Positions 1 to 7,417 of a DNA stretch of 15,674 nucleotides are shown one piece after another. Position 1 is the stretch's first letter, and the number at the start of each line of letters is the position of its first letter. Location of the stretch: the NCBI GenBank assembly GCA_017880705.1, contig JADGRS010000024.1, positions 1-15,674 of the forward strand, given 5' to 3'. Made by a program: the position numbers and the translations under genes. Under the pieces are notes generated by a model. The model saw only the letters and a list, made by a program, of their open reading frames with translations. It was not told the DNA's origin and ran no database searches. This stretch comes from Burkholderiales bacterium (GTDB taxonomy: Bacteria; Pseudomonadota; Gammaproteobacteria; Burkholderiales; Usitatibacteraceae).

Positions 1-155
1 GCGAACGACTTGACCCCCGCCGGGGCATCGCTCCACGCGAGGTGCGGATTGCGATTGCTGGAAAGCGTCGCGTGGGTCTTCGCATCCGGGGCGCAGAACG
101 CAAACTCGGCCGGGATCGCCGCGCCCTCGGCGAAGCTCGAGCTCTCCAGCTTCAT
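1..155 (-). CDS. PEBP / YbhB-YbcL family protein, N-terminal fragment
   Basis: Only the first 51 residues are inside the window; the gene runs off the left edge. The visible part begins [15 protein letters not shown] and contains an N-x-NPHLAW-x-DAP-x-GVKSFA stretch. This matches the opening of the bacterial phosphatidylethanolamine-binding protein fold (YbhB/YbcL, also called Raf-kinase-inhibitor-like), where G-x-x-IP and the S/N-P-x-L-x-W-x-x-x-P-x-G-x-x-S-F run are conserved. No signal peptide is visible, so it is probably cytoplasmic. The ATG at 155-153 overlaps the TGA of the upstream FKBP gene as ATGA, which supports this start and suggests translational coupling. The molecular function of bacterial members is poorly known. 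Family call from the N-terminus only. Confidence 0.8.
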   Translation of the reverse strand, partial: MKLESSSFAEGAAIPAEFAFCAPDAKTHATLSSNRNPHLAWSDAPAGVKSF

Positions 156-661
156 GGCTTCTTAAGCGGCGCGGTCGGCGTGCCTGTGATGATGTCGATG
201 ATCTCCACGTCGAAGACGAGCGTCGCGTTGGGCGGAATCCTCCCGCCGCCCGCGCCCCCCGCGCCATAGGCCATGCTCGGCGGGATGATGAGCGTTCGCT
301 TGCCGCCTTCCTTCATTCCGAGCAGGCCATCATCCCAGCCCTTGATGACCTTGCCGACGCCCACGAGGAAGCCGAAGGGCGTGGCGCGCCCTTCCGACGA
401 GTCGAACTTCTCGCCCTTGAAATCCTTCGCGCACCCGTCATAGAGCCACCCGGTGTACGACACATGGATCGGCGTCTTGAACTCGATGGTCTTTTCGCCC
501 GTGCCCGGCGCGGTGTCCTTCTTCACGAGCTCCGTGGGCGCGGGCGTGCACTGCGCCTTCGCGGGCTCGGCGGCCTTCGCCGGCGCGTTCTTCGAATCCT
601 CGGCGATGGCGCTGCCGAGCGCGGTGGCGGCGACGAGGGCCGCTGCAAATGCGTATTTCAC
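152..661 (-). CDS. Exported FKBP-type peptidyl-prolyl cis-trans isomerase
   Basis: A 169-residue protein. Residues 1-20 form a typical Sec signal peptide ([20 protein letters not shown], then EDS), followed by an Ala/Pro/Lys-rich linker and one FKBP domain from about residue 45 to 160. Diagnostic FKBP motifs are visible: [15 protein letters not shown], the F-x-x-G-x-G-x-V-I-K-G-W-D-x-G-L-x-G-M core, [13 protein letters not shown], and I-P-P-N-A-T-L-x-F-D-V-E-I. Such proteins catalyse prolyl bond isomerisation and assist folding, here in the periplasm. A short insertion (GCAKDFKGE) separates the first two motifs. The start is GTG, chosen because an AAAGGAG site lies 7 nt upstream and the signal peptide begins there. 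It lies 34 bp downstream of the gamma-glutamyltransferase gene and overlaps the next gene by 4 nt. Confidence 0.93.
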   Translation of the reverse strand: MKYAFAAALVAATALGSAIAEDSKNAPAKAAEPAKAQCTPAPTELVKKDTAPGTGEKTIEFKTPIHVSYTGWLYDGCAKDFKGEKFDSSEGRATPFGFLVGVGKVIKGWDDGLLGMKEGGKRTLIIPPSMAYGAGGAGGGRIPPNATLVFDVEIIDIITGTPTAPLKKP

Positions 662-668
662 GACGATG

Positions 669-675
669 CTCCTTT
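669..675 (-). promoter_or_regulatory. Ribosome binding site of the FKBP gene
   Basis: On the minus strand the sequence AAAGGAG ends 7 nt before the GTG at 661-659. This near-consensus Shine-Dalgarno match decides in favour of the GTG start. Confidence 0.75.
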
Positions 676-695
676 GGTTTGAACACGAAAAACTT

Positions 696-2480
696 TCAGC
701 GGCCGCGCGCGACGCCCTCGCGGCGCGGATCCGCGCCGCCTTGCCAGCCGTCGCGCTCGCGCCGGATCGCCTGCACGCCGCTTGTCATGTCGATGGCGCG
801 GACGTCGTGGCCCATGGCTTTCAACGCCGCCTGGGTGCCCTCGAGCGCGCTGCCTTTCTCGATCTCCGTGGGCCCGTTGCGGCTGCCGAAGTTGGGAAGG
901 TCGATCGCCGACTGCACGTCGAGCCCCCAATCGAGGATGCCCACGAGGGTCTTCGACACGTAGCCGATGATGAGGCTGCCCCCGGGGCTGCCGATGGTCA
1001 TGTCGAGCGCGCCGCCGCGATCGAAGACGAGGAACGGGGCCATCGAGCTCCTCGGGCGCTTGCCCGGGGCGACGCTGTTGGCGACCTGCGCCTCCTCCAC
1101 CGGAAGGAAATTGAAGTCGGTGAGCTCGTTGTTGAGCAGGAAGCCGCGCACCATGATGCGGCTGCCGAAGAAGGACTCGATCGTCGTGGTCATCGACACC
1201 GCGTTGCCGTCGCCGTCGACGACGGAGATGTGCGTCGTCCCCATCACCTCGTCGACGGGATCGTCGGCGAGCGCGGCCTTCACGCCCCGGGGCGTCCCCG
1301 CCTGCGCCTTGCCCATCGACATTTCGGGACGGATGAGCAGCCCGCGGCTCGCGGTGTAGCCGCGATCGACGAGGCCCTTCACCGGCACGTCGACGAAGCG
1401 ATCGTCGGCGACGTAGCGGTTGCGGTCGGCAAATGCGAGGCGCTCGGCTTCCGAGACGAGGTGCACCGCTTCGACCGAGTTGGGCCGCACCTTCGACATG
1501 TCGCGCGGCTCGAGCTCGCCCAGGATCTGCAGCACCGCGATGCCACCCGAAGACGAGGGCGGCATGCCGCAGAGCTTCCACGCCCGATACGTGCCGCACA
1601 GCGATTCCACGTCGCGAACGCGATACGCCGCGAGATCCTCGAGGGAGAGCGTGCCGGGGTTGCGATGCGCGTGCACCGCGGCGACGATGTCCTTCGCGAT
1701 GTCGCCGGTGTAGTACGCGTCGACGCCCTTCGCCGCGATCGCGCGCAACGTCGCGCCGAACGCGGGATTCCTGACGATCGTCCCGACCGCCTTCGGCTTG
1801 CCTGCGTCGTCGAAGAAATACGCACGCGCGGCGGGCTCGTTGGCGAGCCCCGCGTCCTCGCCGATCATGCGATTGAAGCGCGGCGAGACCGGGAAGCCCT
1901 TTTCCGCGAGCTCGATCGCGGGCTCGAAAAGCGTGGCCCATGGAAGCTTCCCGTAGCGCGCGTGCGCGACCTCGAGGAGGCGCGGCGTCCCGGGCGTGCC
2001 GACCGAGCGGCCCCCGACGCGCGCGTCGAGGAACGCCATCGGCGTGCCGTCGGGCTTCGTGAAGAGCGCGGGCGTCGCGCCCGCGGGGGCGGTCTCGCGC
2101 GCGTCGATCGCGCGGATCGCCTTCGCCTTCGCGTCGTAGAAGAGAAGGAACGCGCCGCCGCCCAGGCCCGAGGAGCTCGGCTCGACGAGGTTCAACACGA
2201 GCTGCGTGGCGATCATCGCGTCGATGGCGCTGCCGCCGCGCTCGAGCATCTTCACGCCCGCATCGACCGCGAGCGGGTTCGCCGCGGCAACCATGTACTT
2301 CTTCGCGTGCGCGAGCTGCTTCGCGTTCCAGCCGCTCGGCGGCTCCCGCTGCGACGGCCGTTCCTGCGCGCTCGCGATTGAAGCTACCGCGAAGAGTGAT
2401 GCGAGCAAGAGGCTTTGAATCCGCCGATAAACGCCGATGAACGCCGTAAGGTCCTTTGGCGCACTTTCTCGCATGGTCAT
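696..2480 (-). CDS. ggt: Gamma-glutamyltransferase (exported, self-cleaving)
   Basis: A 594-residue protein of normal length for the family. Gamma-glutamyltransferases hydrolyse or transfer the gamma-glutamyl group of glutathione and similar compounds, usually in the periplasm, and mature by autocleavage before a catalytic threonine. Here that residue is Thr415 in [18 protein letters not shown]. The small subunit also carries LLNNELTDF and GSPGG (497-501), as expected. The large subunit has the early [20 protein letters not shown] region, SSGLGGGAF, the DARETAP arginine region and PSSSGG (308-313). Residues about 19-39 look like a signal peptide ([21 protein letters not shown]). The start is uncertain: ATG at 2480 or 2474, neither with a strong ribosome site. 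Residues 12-21, including the Arg-Arg before the hydrophobic core, are encoded by one arm of a 31-nt inverted repeat. It lies 99 bp downstream of the aldehyde dehydrogenase gene. Confidence 0.95.
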   Translation of the reverse strand: MTMRESAPKDLTAFIGVYRRIQSLLLASLFAVASIASAQERPSQREPPSGWNAKQLAHAKKYMVAAANPLAVDAGVKMLERGGSAIDAMIATQLVLNLVEPSSSGLGGGAFLLFYDAKAKAIRAIDARETAPAGATPALFTKPDGTPMAFLDARVGGRSVGTPGTPRLLEVAHARYGKLPWATLFEPAIELAEKGFPVSPRFNRMIGEDAGLANEPAARAYFFDDAGKPKAVGTIVRNPAFGATLRAIAAKGVDAYYTGDIAKDIVAAVHAHRNPGTLSLEDLAAYRVRDVESLCGTYRAWKLCGMPPSSSGGIAVLQILGELEPRDMSKVRPNSVEAVHLVSEAERLAFADRNRYVADDRFVDVPVKGLVDRGYTASRGLLIRPEMSMGKAQAGTPRGVKAALADDPVDEVMGTTHISVVDGDGNAVSMTTTIESFFGSRIMVRGFLLNNELTDFNFLPVEEAQVANSVAPGKRPRSSMAPFLVFDRGGALDMTIGSPGGSLIIGYVSKTLVGILDWGLDVQSAIDLPNFGSRNGPTEIEKGSALEGTQAALKAMGHDVRAIDMTSGVQAIRRERDGWQGGADPRREGVARGR

Positions 2481-2553
2481 CGCAATTTTCCCGATCGAAG
2501 GATCACGAGCTTCGGGTTACGGCGTTCATCGGCGTTTATCGGCGGATCCAAAG
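2413..2553. repeat. Long inverted repeat around the ggt start
   Basis: Two perfect 31-nt arms, 2419-2449 and 2517-2547, face each other across a 67-nt spacer. After one mismatch (2418/2548) the pairing continues for 5 more bases (2413-2417 with 2549-2553). Each arm has an internal repeating pattern (CGCCGATAAACGCCGATGAACGCC). The left arm lies inside the ggt coding region (codons 12-21), the spacer holds the ggt start, and the right arm is in the gap after gabD. RNA read through from gabD could fold into a stem of more than 30 bp with the ggt start in the loop. I infer a dispersed repeat; a genome search for other copies is needed to confirm. Confidence 0.9.
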
Positions 2554-2579
2554 AATTGCGTCCGGATCACTCCCAAGCG

Positions 2580-4067
2580 CTATTGAATCCCCCCGATGGC
2601 GATGTACTTGATCTCGAGGAAGTCCTCGATGCCGTACTTGGAGCCCTCGCGCCCGAGGCCGGACTGCTTCACGCCGCCGAAGGGCGCGACCTCGGTGGCG
2701 ATGATGCCGACGTTGATGCCGACGATGCCGGTGTCGATCGCCTCCGCGATGCGGAAGACGCGCCCCACGTCGCGCGCATAGAAATACGCGGCGAGCCCGA
2801 ACTCCGTCGCGTTGGCGAGACGCACCGCGTCCTCGTCGGTCTTGAAGCGATACAGCGGCGCGACCGGCCCGAAGGTCTCCTCGCGCGAGACCTTCATCTC
2901 CGCGGTGACCTCCGTCAGGACCGTCGGCTCGAAGAAACGCCCGCCGAGCGCGTGGCGCTTGCCGCCCATGAGAAGCTTCGCGCCCTTGGCGAGCGCGTCG
3001 GCGACGTGGTCCTCGACCTTCGCGAGACCCGGCGCATCGATGAGCGGGCCGATCGTCACTCCGGCCTCGGTGCCCTGGCCCACCTTGAACGCCTTCACCT
3101 TCTCCGCGAGCTTCGCCGCGAAGGCGTCGTACACGGAATCCTGCACGTAGATGCGATTGGCGCAGACGCACGTCTGGCCCGCGTTGCGATACTTGGACGC
3201 GAGCGCGCCTTCGGTCGCGGCGTCGAGATCGGCGTCGTCGAACACGATGAAGGGCGCGTTGCCGCCGAGCTCGAGCGAGAGCTTCTTGATGGTGTCGGCG
3301 CTCTGGCGCATGAGGATGCGGCCCACTTCCGTCGAGCCGGTGAAGGTCACCTTGCGCACCACCGGGCTCGCGCAAAGCTCCTGGCCGATCGCGACCGGAT
3401 CGCCCGTGACGATGTTCAGCACGCCCTTGGGCAATCCCGCGCGCTCGGCGAGCTCCATGAGGGCGAGCGCCGAGAACGGCGTCTGCTCCGCGGGCTTCAG
3501 CACGAAGGTGCATCCCACGGCGAGGCCCGGCGCGACCTTGCGCGTGATCATCGCGTTGGGGAAATTCCACGGCGTGATCGCGGCGACCACGCCGATGGGC
3601 TGCTTGATGACGATGATGCGCCGGTCGTTGGTGGGGCTCGGGATCACGTCGCCGTAGACGCGCTTGCCTTCCTCGGCGAACCATTCGACGAAGGACGCCC
3701 CGTACATGATCTCGCCCTTCGCTTCTGCGAGGGGCTTGCCCTGCTCGGTCGTGAGGAGGAGCGCGAGGTCGTCAGCATTCGCGACGATGAGATCGAACCA
3801 CTTGCGAAGGGTTCGCGAGCGCTCCTTGGCCGGGAGCGCTCGCCACGCGGGAAGCGCGGCCTCGGCGGCGGCGATCGCGCGCTTCGTTTCCGCCGCCCCC
3901 ATGTTGGGCACGTGCCCCACGATGGCGCCCGTCGCGGGATTGTCGACCTCGAAACGTGCGCGGCTGTCGGCATCGACCCACGCGCCGTCGATATGAGCGC
4001 TCTCGCGAAAAAGCCTCGGATCCTTCAGATTGGGGACCGCGGCGCGGTCCTTGACGACTGCGTTCAT
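2580..4067 (-). CDS. gabD: NAD(P)-dependent succinate-semialdehyde dehydrogenase (GabD type)
   Basis: A 495-residue aldehyde dehydrogenase. Family landmarks are in order: the ITPWNFP cofactor/oxyanion region (164-170), LKPAEQTPFSA, FTGSTEVGR (242-250), LELGG with general base Glu266, NAGQTCVCANR with nucleophile Cys300, EETFGPVAPLYRF, and the C-terminal PFGGVKQSGLGREGSKYGIE block. This C-terminal block together with the VEWFAEEGKRVYGD segment is characteristic of GabD/SSADH. It would oxidise succinate semialdehyde to succinate, in GABA or related catabolism, in the cytoplasm. No GABA aminotransferase lies in the window, and related enzymes act on glutarate semialdehyde, so the exact substrate is inferred. 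The ATG is supported by GGAGG 7 nt upstream. It starts 41 bp after the ABC permease gene on the same strand. Confidence 0.93.
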   Translation of the reverse strand: MNAVVKDRAAVPNLKDPRLFRESAHIDGAWVDADSRARFEVDNPATGAIVGHVPNMGAAETKRAIAAAEAALPAWRALPAKERSRTLRKWFDLIVANADDLALLLTTEQGKPLAEAKGEIMYGASFVEWFAEEGKRVYGDVIPSPTNDRRIIVIKQPIGVVAAITPWNFPNAMITRKVAPGLAVGCTFVLKPAEQTPFSALALMELAERAGLPKGVLNIVTGDPVAIGQELCASPVVRKVTFTGSTEVGRILMRQSADTIKKLSLELGGNAPFIVFDDADLDAATEGALASKYRNAGQTCVCANRIYVQDSVYDAFAAKLAEKVKAFKVGQGTEAGVTIGPLIDAPGLAKVEDHVADALAKGAKLLMGGKRHALGGRFFEPTVLTEVTAEMKVSREETFGPVAPLYRFKTDEDAVRLANATEFGLAAYFYARDVGRVFRIAEAIDTGIVGINVGIIATEVAPFGGVKQSGLGREGSKYGIEDFLEIKYIAIGGIQ

Positions 4068-4074
4068 GGCATCA

Positions 4075-4079
4075 CCTCC
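4075..4079 (-). promoter_or_regulatory. Ribosome binding site of gabD
   Basis: GGAGG (within TGGAGGTGAT on the minus strand) lies 7 nt before the ATG at 4067-4065. It is the strongest Shine-Dalgarno match in the window and fixes the gabD start. Confidence 0.8.
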
Positions 4080-4108
4080 AGGAAGCCGAAATTATACCGC
4101 CGGCTGCC

Positions 4109-5437
4109 TCACGCGCCGCGGAACGCGCGATCCCAGCGCCGCCAGCGCCATGCGACGAGCGCCGCCACGATGGCGACGTGCACGCCCATCACGAGCGCCG
4201 CCTGCCAGCCGTTGAATGCGCCGAACGGCATCAGGAGCTTCGCCACCGCGCCCATCCCGGCAATCGCGAGCACCGCGGGGAGGATCCACGAGAGGAGCGC
4301 GATGTAGAGGAGCGTCACCGCCTCGGGGCCGCCGCGGCCGCGCGGCGCGAGCGCGAAGAAGACGAGGATCAGGCAATCGCGCACGCCGACGAGGAGCACG
4401 GCGAACGGATAGAGCCCCGCGGAGCGCGGCAGGATCGCGAGCGGCGCCTCGGCCGACGAGGAGAGGATCTGCGTGCAGAGCAAAGCGAAGACGAACGCCA
4501 TCGCGAGCGCCGCAACCCACAGCGGCAGCTCCTCGAGGAACCTTCGCCAGTGGCGCGCCTTCCAATGCAGCGCGAGGCGCCGCAACGACATCGCGGAGGT
4601 CACGTCGGCGAAGATCCCGTAGTAGGCGAGCGTGAGGGACACGAGCAGCCCCGACAGCGCGAAGGTCGACCGGAACGCGATCGATTCGTGGGCGAATCCC
4701 GCGATGAACGCCGCGAGGAACAGGGCGAACGCCGGATACGCCCAGGGCAGGAGGCGCATCTTCAGCTCGCGCGCCATCTCGCGATAGGCGCCGAGCACGG
4801 CCCACAGCGCGAACACCACGGCGAGCGCGCTGTAGAAGCGCAACGACTCGAACTCGTGGCCGTACCATTCGATGGCGACGAGGCGCGGCGGCTGCGCCCC
4901 GGTGAGCGTGAACAGCGCCAGCGCGGCAACGGGGAAGACGATGAGGATTCCCACCCGTTGGCCGAGCCGCGAGCTCTTGCGCGACGCCTGCAGGCTCGCG
5001 GCGAGCGCCGCTCCCTGGAGCGTCACGCCGAGGGCCACGAGGCCGCAGATGTACACGGCCGCGGAGCGCCGCTCCGCGCCGCCGATCGCCGCCACCATCA
5101 TCGCGACCATGCAGATCGCCGCGCCATACCACGTGAACGCGGTAGCGCCGGCGAGCTTGCCCCAGGTCATGCGCCACGGGTCGAGCGCGGAGAGCCTTTG
5201 CCAGTCCCAGGTGCGGGCGCGCACCTCGTCGGTCACGGCCTCGGCCGCCTTGTAGGCTCCCCAGAGGTGGACGATCACGACGAAGAACCCGATCGCCGTC
5301 GTGAAGACGATCTCCGCCCAGTCTCCGACGTTGCGCGAAGCGAAGAGGACGAAGACGAGGAAGAGGACCGCCGGCATCGCGACCAGGCGATGGGTCGACA
5401 GCTCGAGCCACAGGTTGCGGCGCAGCTCGGGGTTCAT
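4109..5437 (-). CDS. Multi-pass membrane protein, ABC transporter permease partner
   Basis: A 442-residue, very hydrophobic protein with about 10-12 predicted membrane segments, starting with LVAMPAVLFLVFVLFA and ending with a GVHVAIVAALVAWRW helix and a short basic tail (RWRRWDRAFRGA). The N-terminus (MNPELRRNLWLELSTHRL) is cytoplasmic in character, resembling ABC-2-type exporter subunits. The role as permease rests mainly on the ATPase gene directly upstream, which overlaps it by 4 nt (ATGA at 5437-5434). The open frame continues upstream to 5572, but the ATG at 5437 is preferred because of that overlap and the hydrophobic topology. The substrate is unknown. I do not recognise a characterised homologue, and no extracellular or binding-protein domain is present. 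Confidence 0.8.
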   Translation of the reverse strand: MNPELRRNLWLELSTHRLVAMPAVLFLVFVLFASRNVGDWAEIVFTTAIGFFVVIVHLWGAYKAAEAVTDEVRARTWDWQRLSALDPWRMTWGKLAGATAFTWYGAAICMVAMMVAAIGGAERRSAAVYICGLVALGVTLQGAALAASLQASRKSSRLGQRVGILIVFPVAALALFTLTGAQPPRLVAIEWYGHEFESLRFYSALAVVFALWAVLGAYREMARELKMRLLPWAYPAFALFLAAFIAGFAHESIAFRSTFALSGLLVSLTLAYYGIFADVTSAMSLRRLALHWKARHWRRFLEELPLWVAALAMAFVFALLCTQILSSSAEAPLAILPRSAGLYPFAVLLVGVRDCLILVFFALAPRGRGGPEAVTLLYIALLSWILPAVLAIAGMGAVAKLLMPFGAFNGWQAALVMGVHVAIVAALVAWRWRRWDRAFRGA

Positions 5438-6384
5438 GGCCTGGGCTCCGCCAAAGTGCGCAGGTAGGAATCGTGAAGGTTCTCGTGCACCTCGCCGAAC
5501 TCGATCACCTCGAGCCCGGATTCGACGAGCGCGCGCAGGAGGGCGGCCTGCGCGCCCGCCTCGCCCTGCCATGCGAAGGCGATCGCCGCGCCATCGACCT
5601 CGACCTCGCTCACCTGGGATTGCGACGAGAGCACGGCAAGCGCGCGTTCGTCGGCACGAGCGAGCGTGAGATGCATGCGGCGCGCGTGGTGCGCGTCATC
5701 GGGGCGAAGCTCGCGCTGCTCGACCACGCGCCCGGCGCGCAGCACGAGCATGTGCGTCGAGTATTCGTCGAGCTCGGCGAGTATGTGGGACGACACGACG
5801 AGCGTCATGCCGCCGGCCTGCAGCTCGCGGAAGAGCACGGCGAGCGCATGGCGCGCCTCGGGGTCGAGGCCCGCGGCGGGCTCGTCGAGGAGCACCAGTT
5901 GCGGCGAGTGGATGATCGCCTGGCCGATCGCGAGGCGCTGGCGCAGTCCGCGCGAGAGCGTGCCGGCCTGCACGTCGAGGCGATCGGCGAGCCCCAGGCG
6001 GCGCGCGGTGCGCTCGACCGCCGCGGTGAGCTCGCTCTCCGGAGTGCCGTTGATCGCGCCCGCGTGCTGCAGGCATTGCCGCACGGTGAGCGCTTCGTAG
6101 ACGCCGAAGAAATCCGAGAGGTAGCCCAGGCAGCGGTGCGCCTTGCGCGGCGCCTCGAGGACGTCGATCTGCGCGACCTCGATCTCGCCCAGGGCCGGCG
6201 TCTCGAGGCCCGCGACGCAGCGCAGGAGCGTGGACTTCCCCGCGCCGTTCGGGCCCACGAGGGCCGTCACGGTGCCGCGCTCGAGCGAGAACGACACGTC
6301 GTCCAGCGCGCGCACGCCCGGATACTCGAAGCGAAGCCCCGAGACTTTCGCGATCGGCGGTGCGGAAAGGGGTGTGGAGCTCAA
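5434..6384 (-). CDS. ABC transporter ATP-binding protein
   Basis: A 316-residue nucleotide-binding subunit. Walker A is GPNGAGKST (44-52), the signature region is LSRGLRQRL (143-151), Walker B is LVLLDEP (163-169), followed by AGLDPEA (D-loop) and SSH with switch His200. The signature deviates from LSGGQ (R for the first G, L for Q); LSRGxxQRL variants are common in exporter-type ATPases, so activity is still expected. Residues about 235-316 form a C-terminal extension like the one found after CcmA/drug-exporter-type ATPases. It would energise the membrane protein encoded next. The first available start is TTG at 6384, with no clear ribosome site, so the exact N-terminus is less certain. It is divergent from the methyltransferase gene, 77 bp apart. 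Confidence 0.9.
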   Translation of the reverse strand: MSSTPLSAPPIAKVSGLRFEYPGVRALDDVSFSLERGTVTALVGPNGAGKSTLLRCVAGLETPALGEIEVAQIDVLEAPRKAHRCLGYLSDFFGVYEALTVRQCLQHAGAINGTPESELTAAVERTARRLGLADRLDVQAGTLSRGLRQRLAIGQAIIHSPQLVLLDEPAAGLDPEARHALAVLFRELQAGGMTLVVSSHILAELDEYSTHMLVLRAGRVVEQRELRPDDAHHARRMHLTLARADERALAVLSSQSQVSEVEVDGAAIAFAWQGEAGAQAALLRALVESGLEVIEFGEVHENLHDSYLRTLAEPRP

Positions 6385-6461
6385 GAAGGGTCGCCTGGCG
6401 AAGGGGACGAAAGTATAGTCCCCAAGCGTTCATAATCGCGGTTTTCATGCGGGGACGATTC
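6385..6461. promoter_or_regulatory. Divergent intergenic region, probable promoters
   Basis: This 77-bp gap separates the divergently read ABC ATPase and methyltransferase genes, so promoters for both are expected here. The sequence AGTATAGT at 6412-6419 can be read as a -10-like TATAGT on the plus strand or TATACT on the minus strand. I cannot find a convincing -35 box at the right distance for either. The assignment rests on gene layout and one weak hexamer. Confidence 0.3.
6451..6455 (+). promoter_or_regulatory. Likely ribosome binding site of the methyltransferase gene
   Basis: GGGGA lies 6 nt before the ATG at 6462. The other in-frame ATG at 6447 has no purine-rich site upstream, so 6462 is preferred. 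Confidence 0.45.
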
Positions 6462-7328
6462 ATGGGTGCGACGCGAGGCGCGGAGGCATTGATCGAGGAG
6501 GCGCGGGCGCTCGAGGCGAGCAATCCGGAGCGGTCCCTGGAGCTCTATCTCGCCGCCGCCGAGCGCGATCGCTACAACCTCGGCGCCCACAACGCGCTGG
6601 AGAGGCTGCGCGCGCCGCAAAGCTACGGCCGCTGGATGCGCGTGGACTGCACGATCGACCCGCGCGACGAGATCTACCGATTCTTCGCGACGCATCCCCT
6701 CGCGAGCAATCCGATCCGCGAATATCTCGCCGACGGCTGGCGCACCCTGAGCGAGCTCATGGAGATCCTCGAGTCGGTCGACCGCCCCCTCACGCGCAGC
6801 CGCTCGTTGCTCGAATTCGCCTCGGGATTCGGACGCTTCACGCGCCATCTCGCGCGCGTCCTGCCCGGCCGCGTGACGGTCTCGGACGTGCAGCCAGGAT
6901 CGGTGGATTTCGCGCGCGCGCAGTTCGGCGTGAAGGGCTTCTACTCGGAGGGCGACCCGTCGGCGCTCCGCATCCCCGGGAAGCACGACATCGTCTTCGT
7001 GCTCTCGATGTTCACGCACCTGCCGCCCCGGCGCTGGGGCGCGTGGCTGCAGGCGCTGTTTGCCGCGGTCGAGCCCGGGGGAGTGCTCGTCTTGAGCGTT
7101 CACAACGAAGCGCACGGGCGCGAGCTCGGCGTCTCGTACGGCGACGACGGCACCCATTTCATCGCGAGCAGCGAATCGACGGCGCTCGATCCCGGCGCGT
7201 ATGGAACCACCCTCACGACTCGATCCTTCGTCGAGCGCCAGATCGCGCAGGCGCTGCCAGGGCGCCCCTTCCACTACCGCGAGATCGCTTTCTGGAACGG
7301 GCAGGACGCGGTCGTCGTGGAGGGGTAG
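6462..7328 (+). CDS. Class I SAM-dependent methyltransferase
   Basis: A 288-residue protein. Residues 1-50 are helical and TPR-like (EALIEEARALEASNPERSLE, then YLAAAERDRYNLGAHNALERL). A Rossmann-type methyltransferase domain follows from about residue 95, with motif I as LLEFASGFGRFTRHLA, an acidic residue after the second strand (TVSDVQPGSVDFAR), motif IV-like HDIVFVLSMFTHLPP and a GGVLVLSVHN strand. This arrangement is typical of small-molecule or sugar/lipid methyltransferases of the Methyltransf_11/25 type; the substrate cannot be named. It is cytoplasmic, with no signal or membrane segment. The ATG at 6462 is chosen over 6447 on ribosome-site grounds. It is followed after 89 bp by the binding-protein gene on the same strand; no functional link is evident. 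Confidence 0.87.
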   Translation: MGATRGAEALIEEARALEASNPERSLELYLAAAERDRYNLGAHNALERLRAPQSYGRWMRVDCTIDPRDEIYRFFATHPLASNPIREYLADGWRTLSELMEILESVDRPLTRSRSLLEFASGFGRFTRHLARVLPGRVTVSDVQPGSVDFARAQFGVKGFYSEGDPSALRIPGKHDIVFVLSMFTHLPPRRWGAWLQALFAAVEPGGVLVLSVHNEAHGRELGVSYGDDGTHFIASSESTALDPGAYGTTLTTRSFVERQIAQALPGRPFHYREIAFWNGQDAVVVEG

Positions 7329-7402
7329 GCGCGAATTCCCGGCTCGGAAGGCGCGCCGATGCCGGCTCCCCCGATTGTGGCTATGATTGTCCGCTTCTAC
7401 CC

Positions 7403-7409
7403 GGGAGGT
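7403..7409 (+). promoter_or_regulatory. Ribosome binding site of the family-5 binding protein gene
   Basis: GGGAGGT ends 8 nt before the ATG at 7418 and selects that start out of a longer open frame. A TATGAT hexamer at 7382-7387 might be a -10 box, but no matching -35 is visible. Confidence 0.65.
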
Positions 7410-7417
7410 CTTTTCCA

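Noticed and set aside
2481..2579. Promoter for ggt in the spacer or gap upstream.
   Set aside because: No -10/-35 pair with acceptable spacing could be seen on the minus strand.
453..5467. Long plus-strand open frames (for example 453-2381, 2415-4307, 4178-5467) opposite ggt, gabD and the ABC genes.
   Set aside because: Their translations are Arg/Ala/Asp/His-rich with no recognisable domains, and the minus strand encodes well-conserved proteins. They are by-products of GC-rich third positions.
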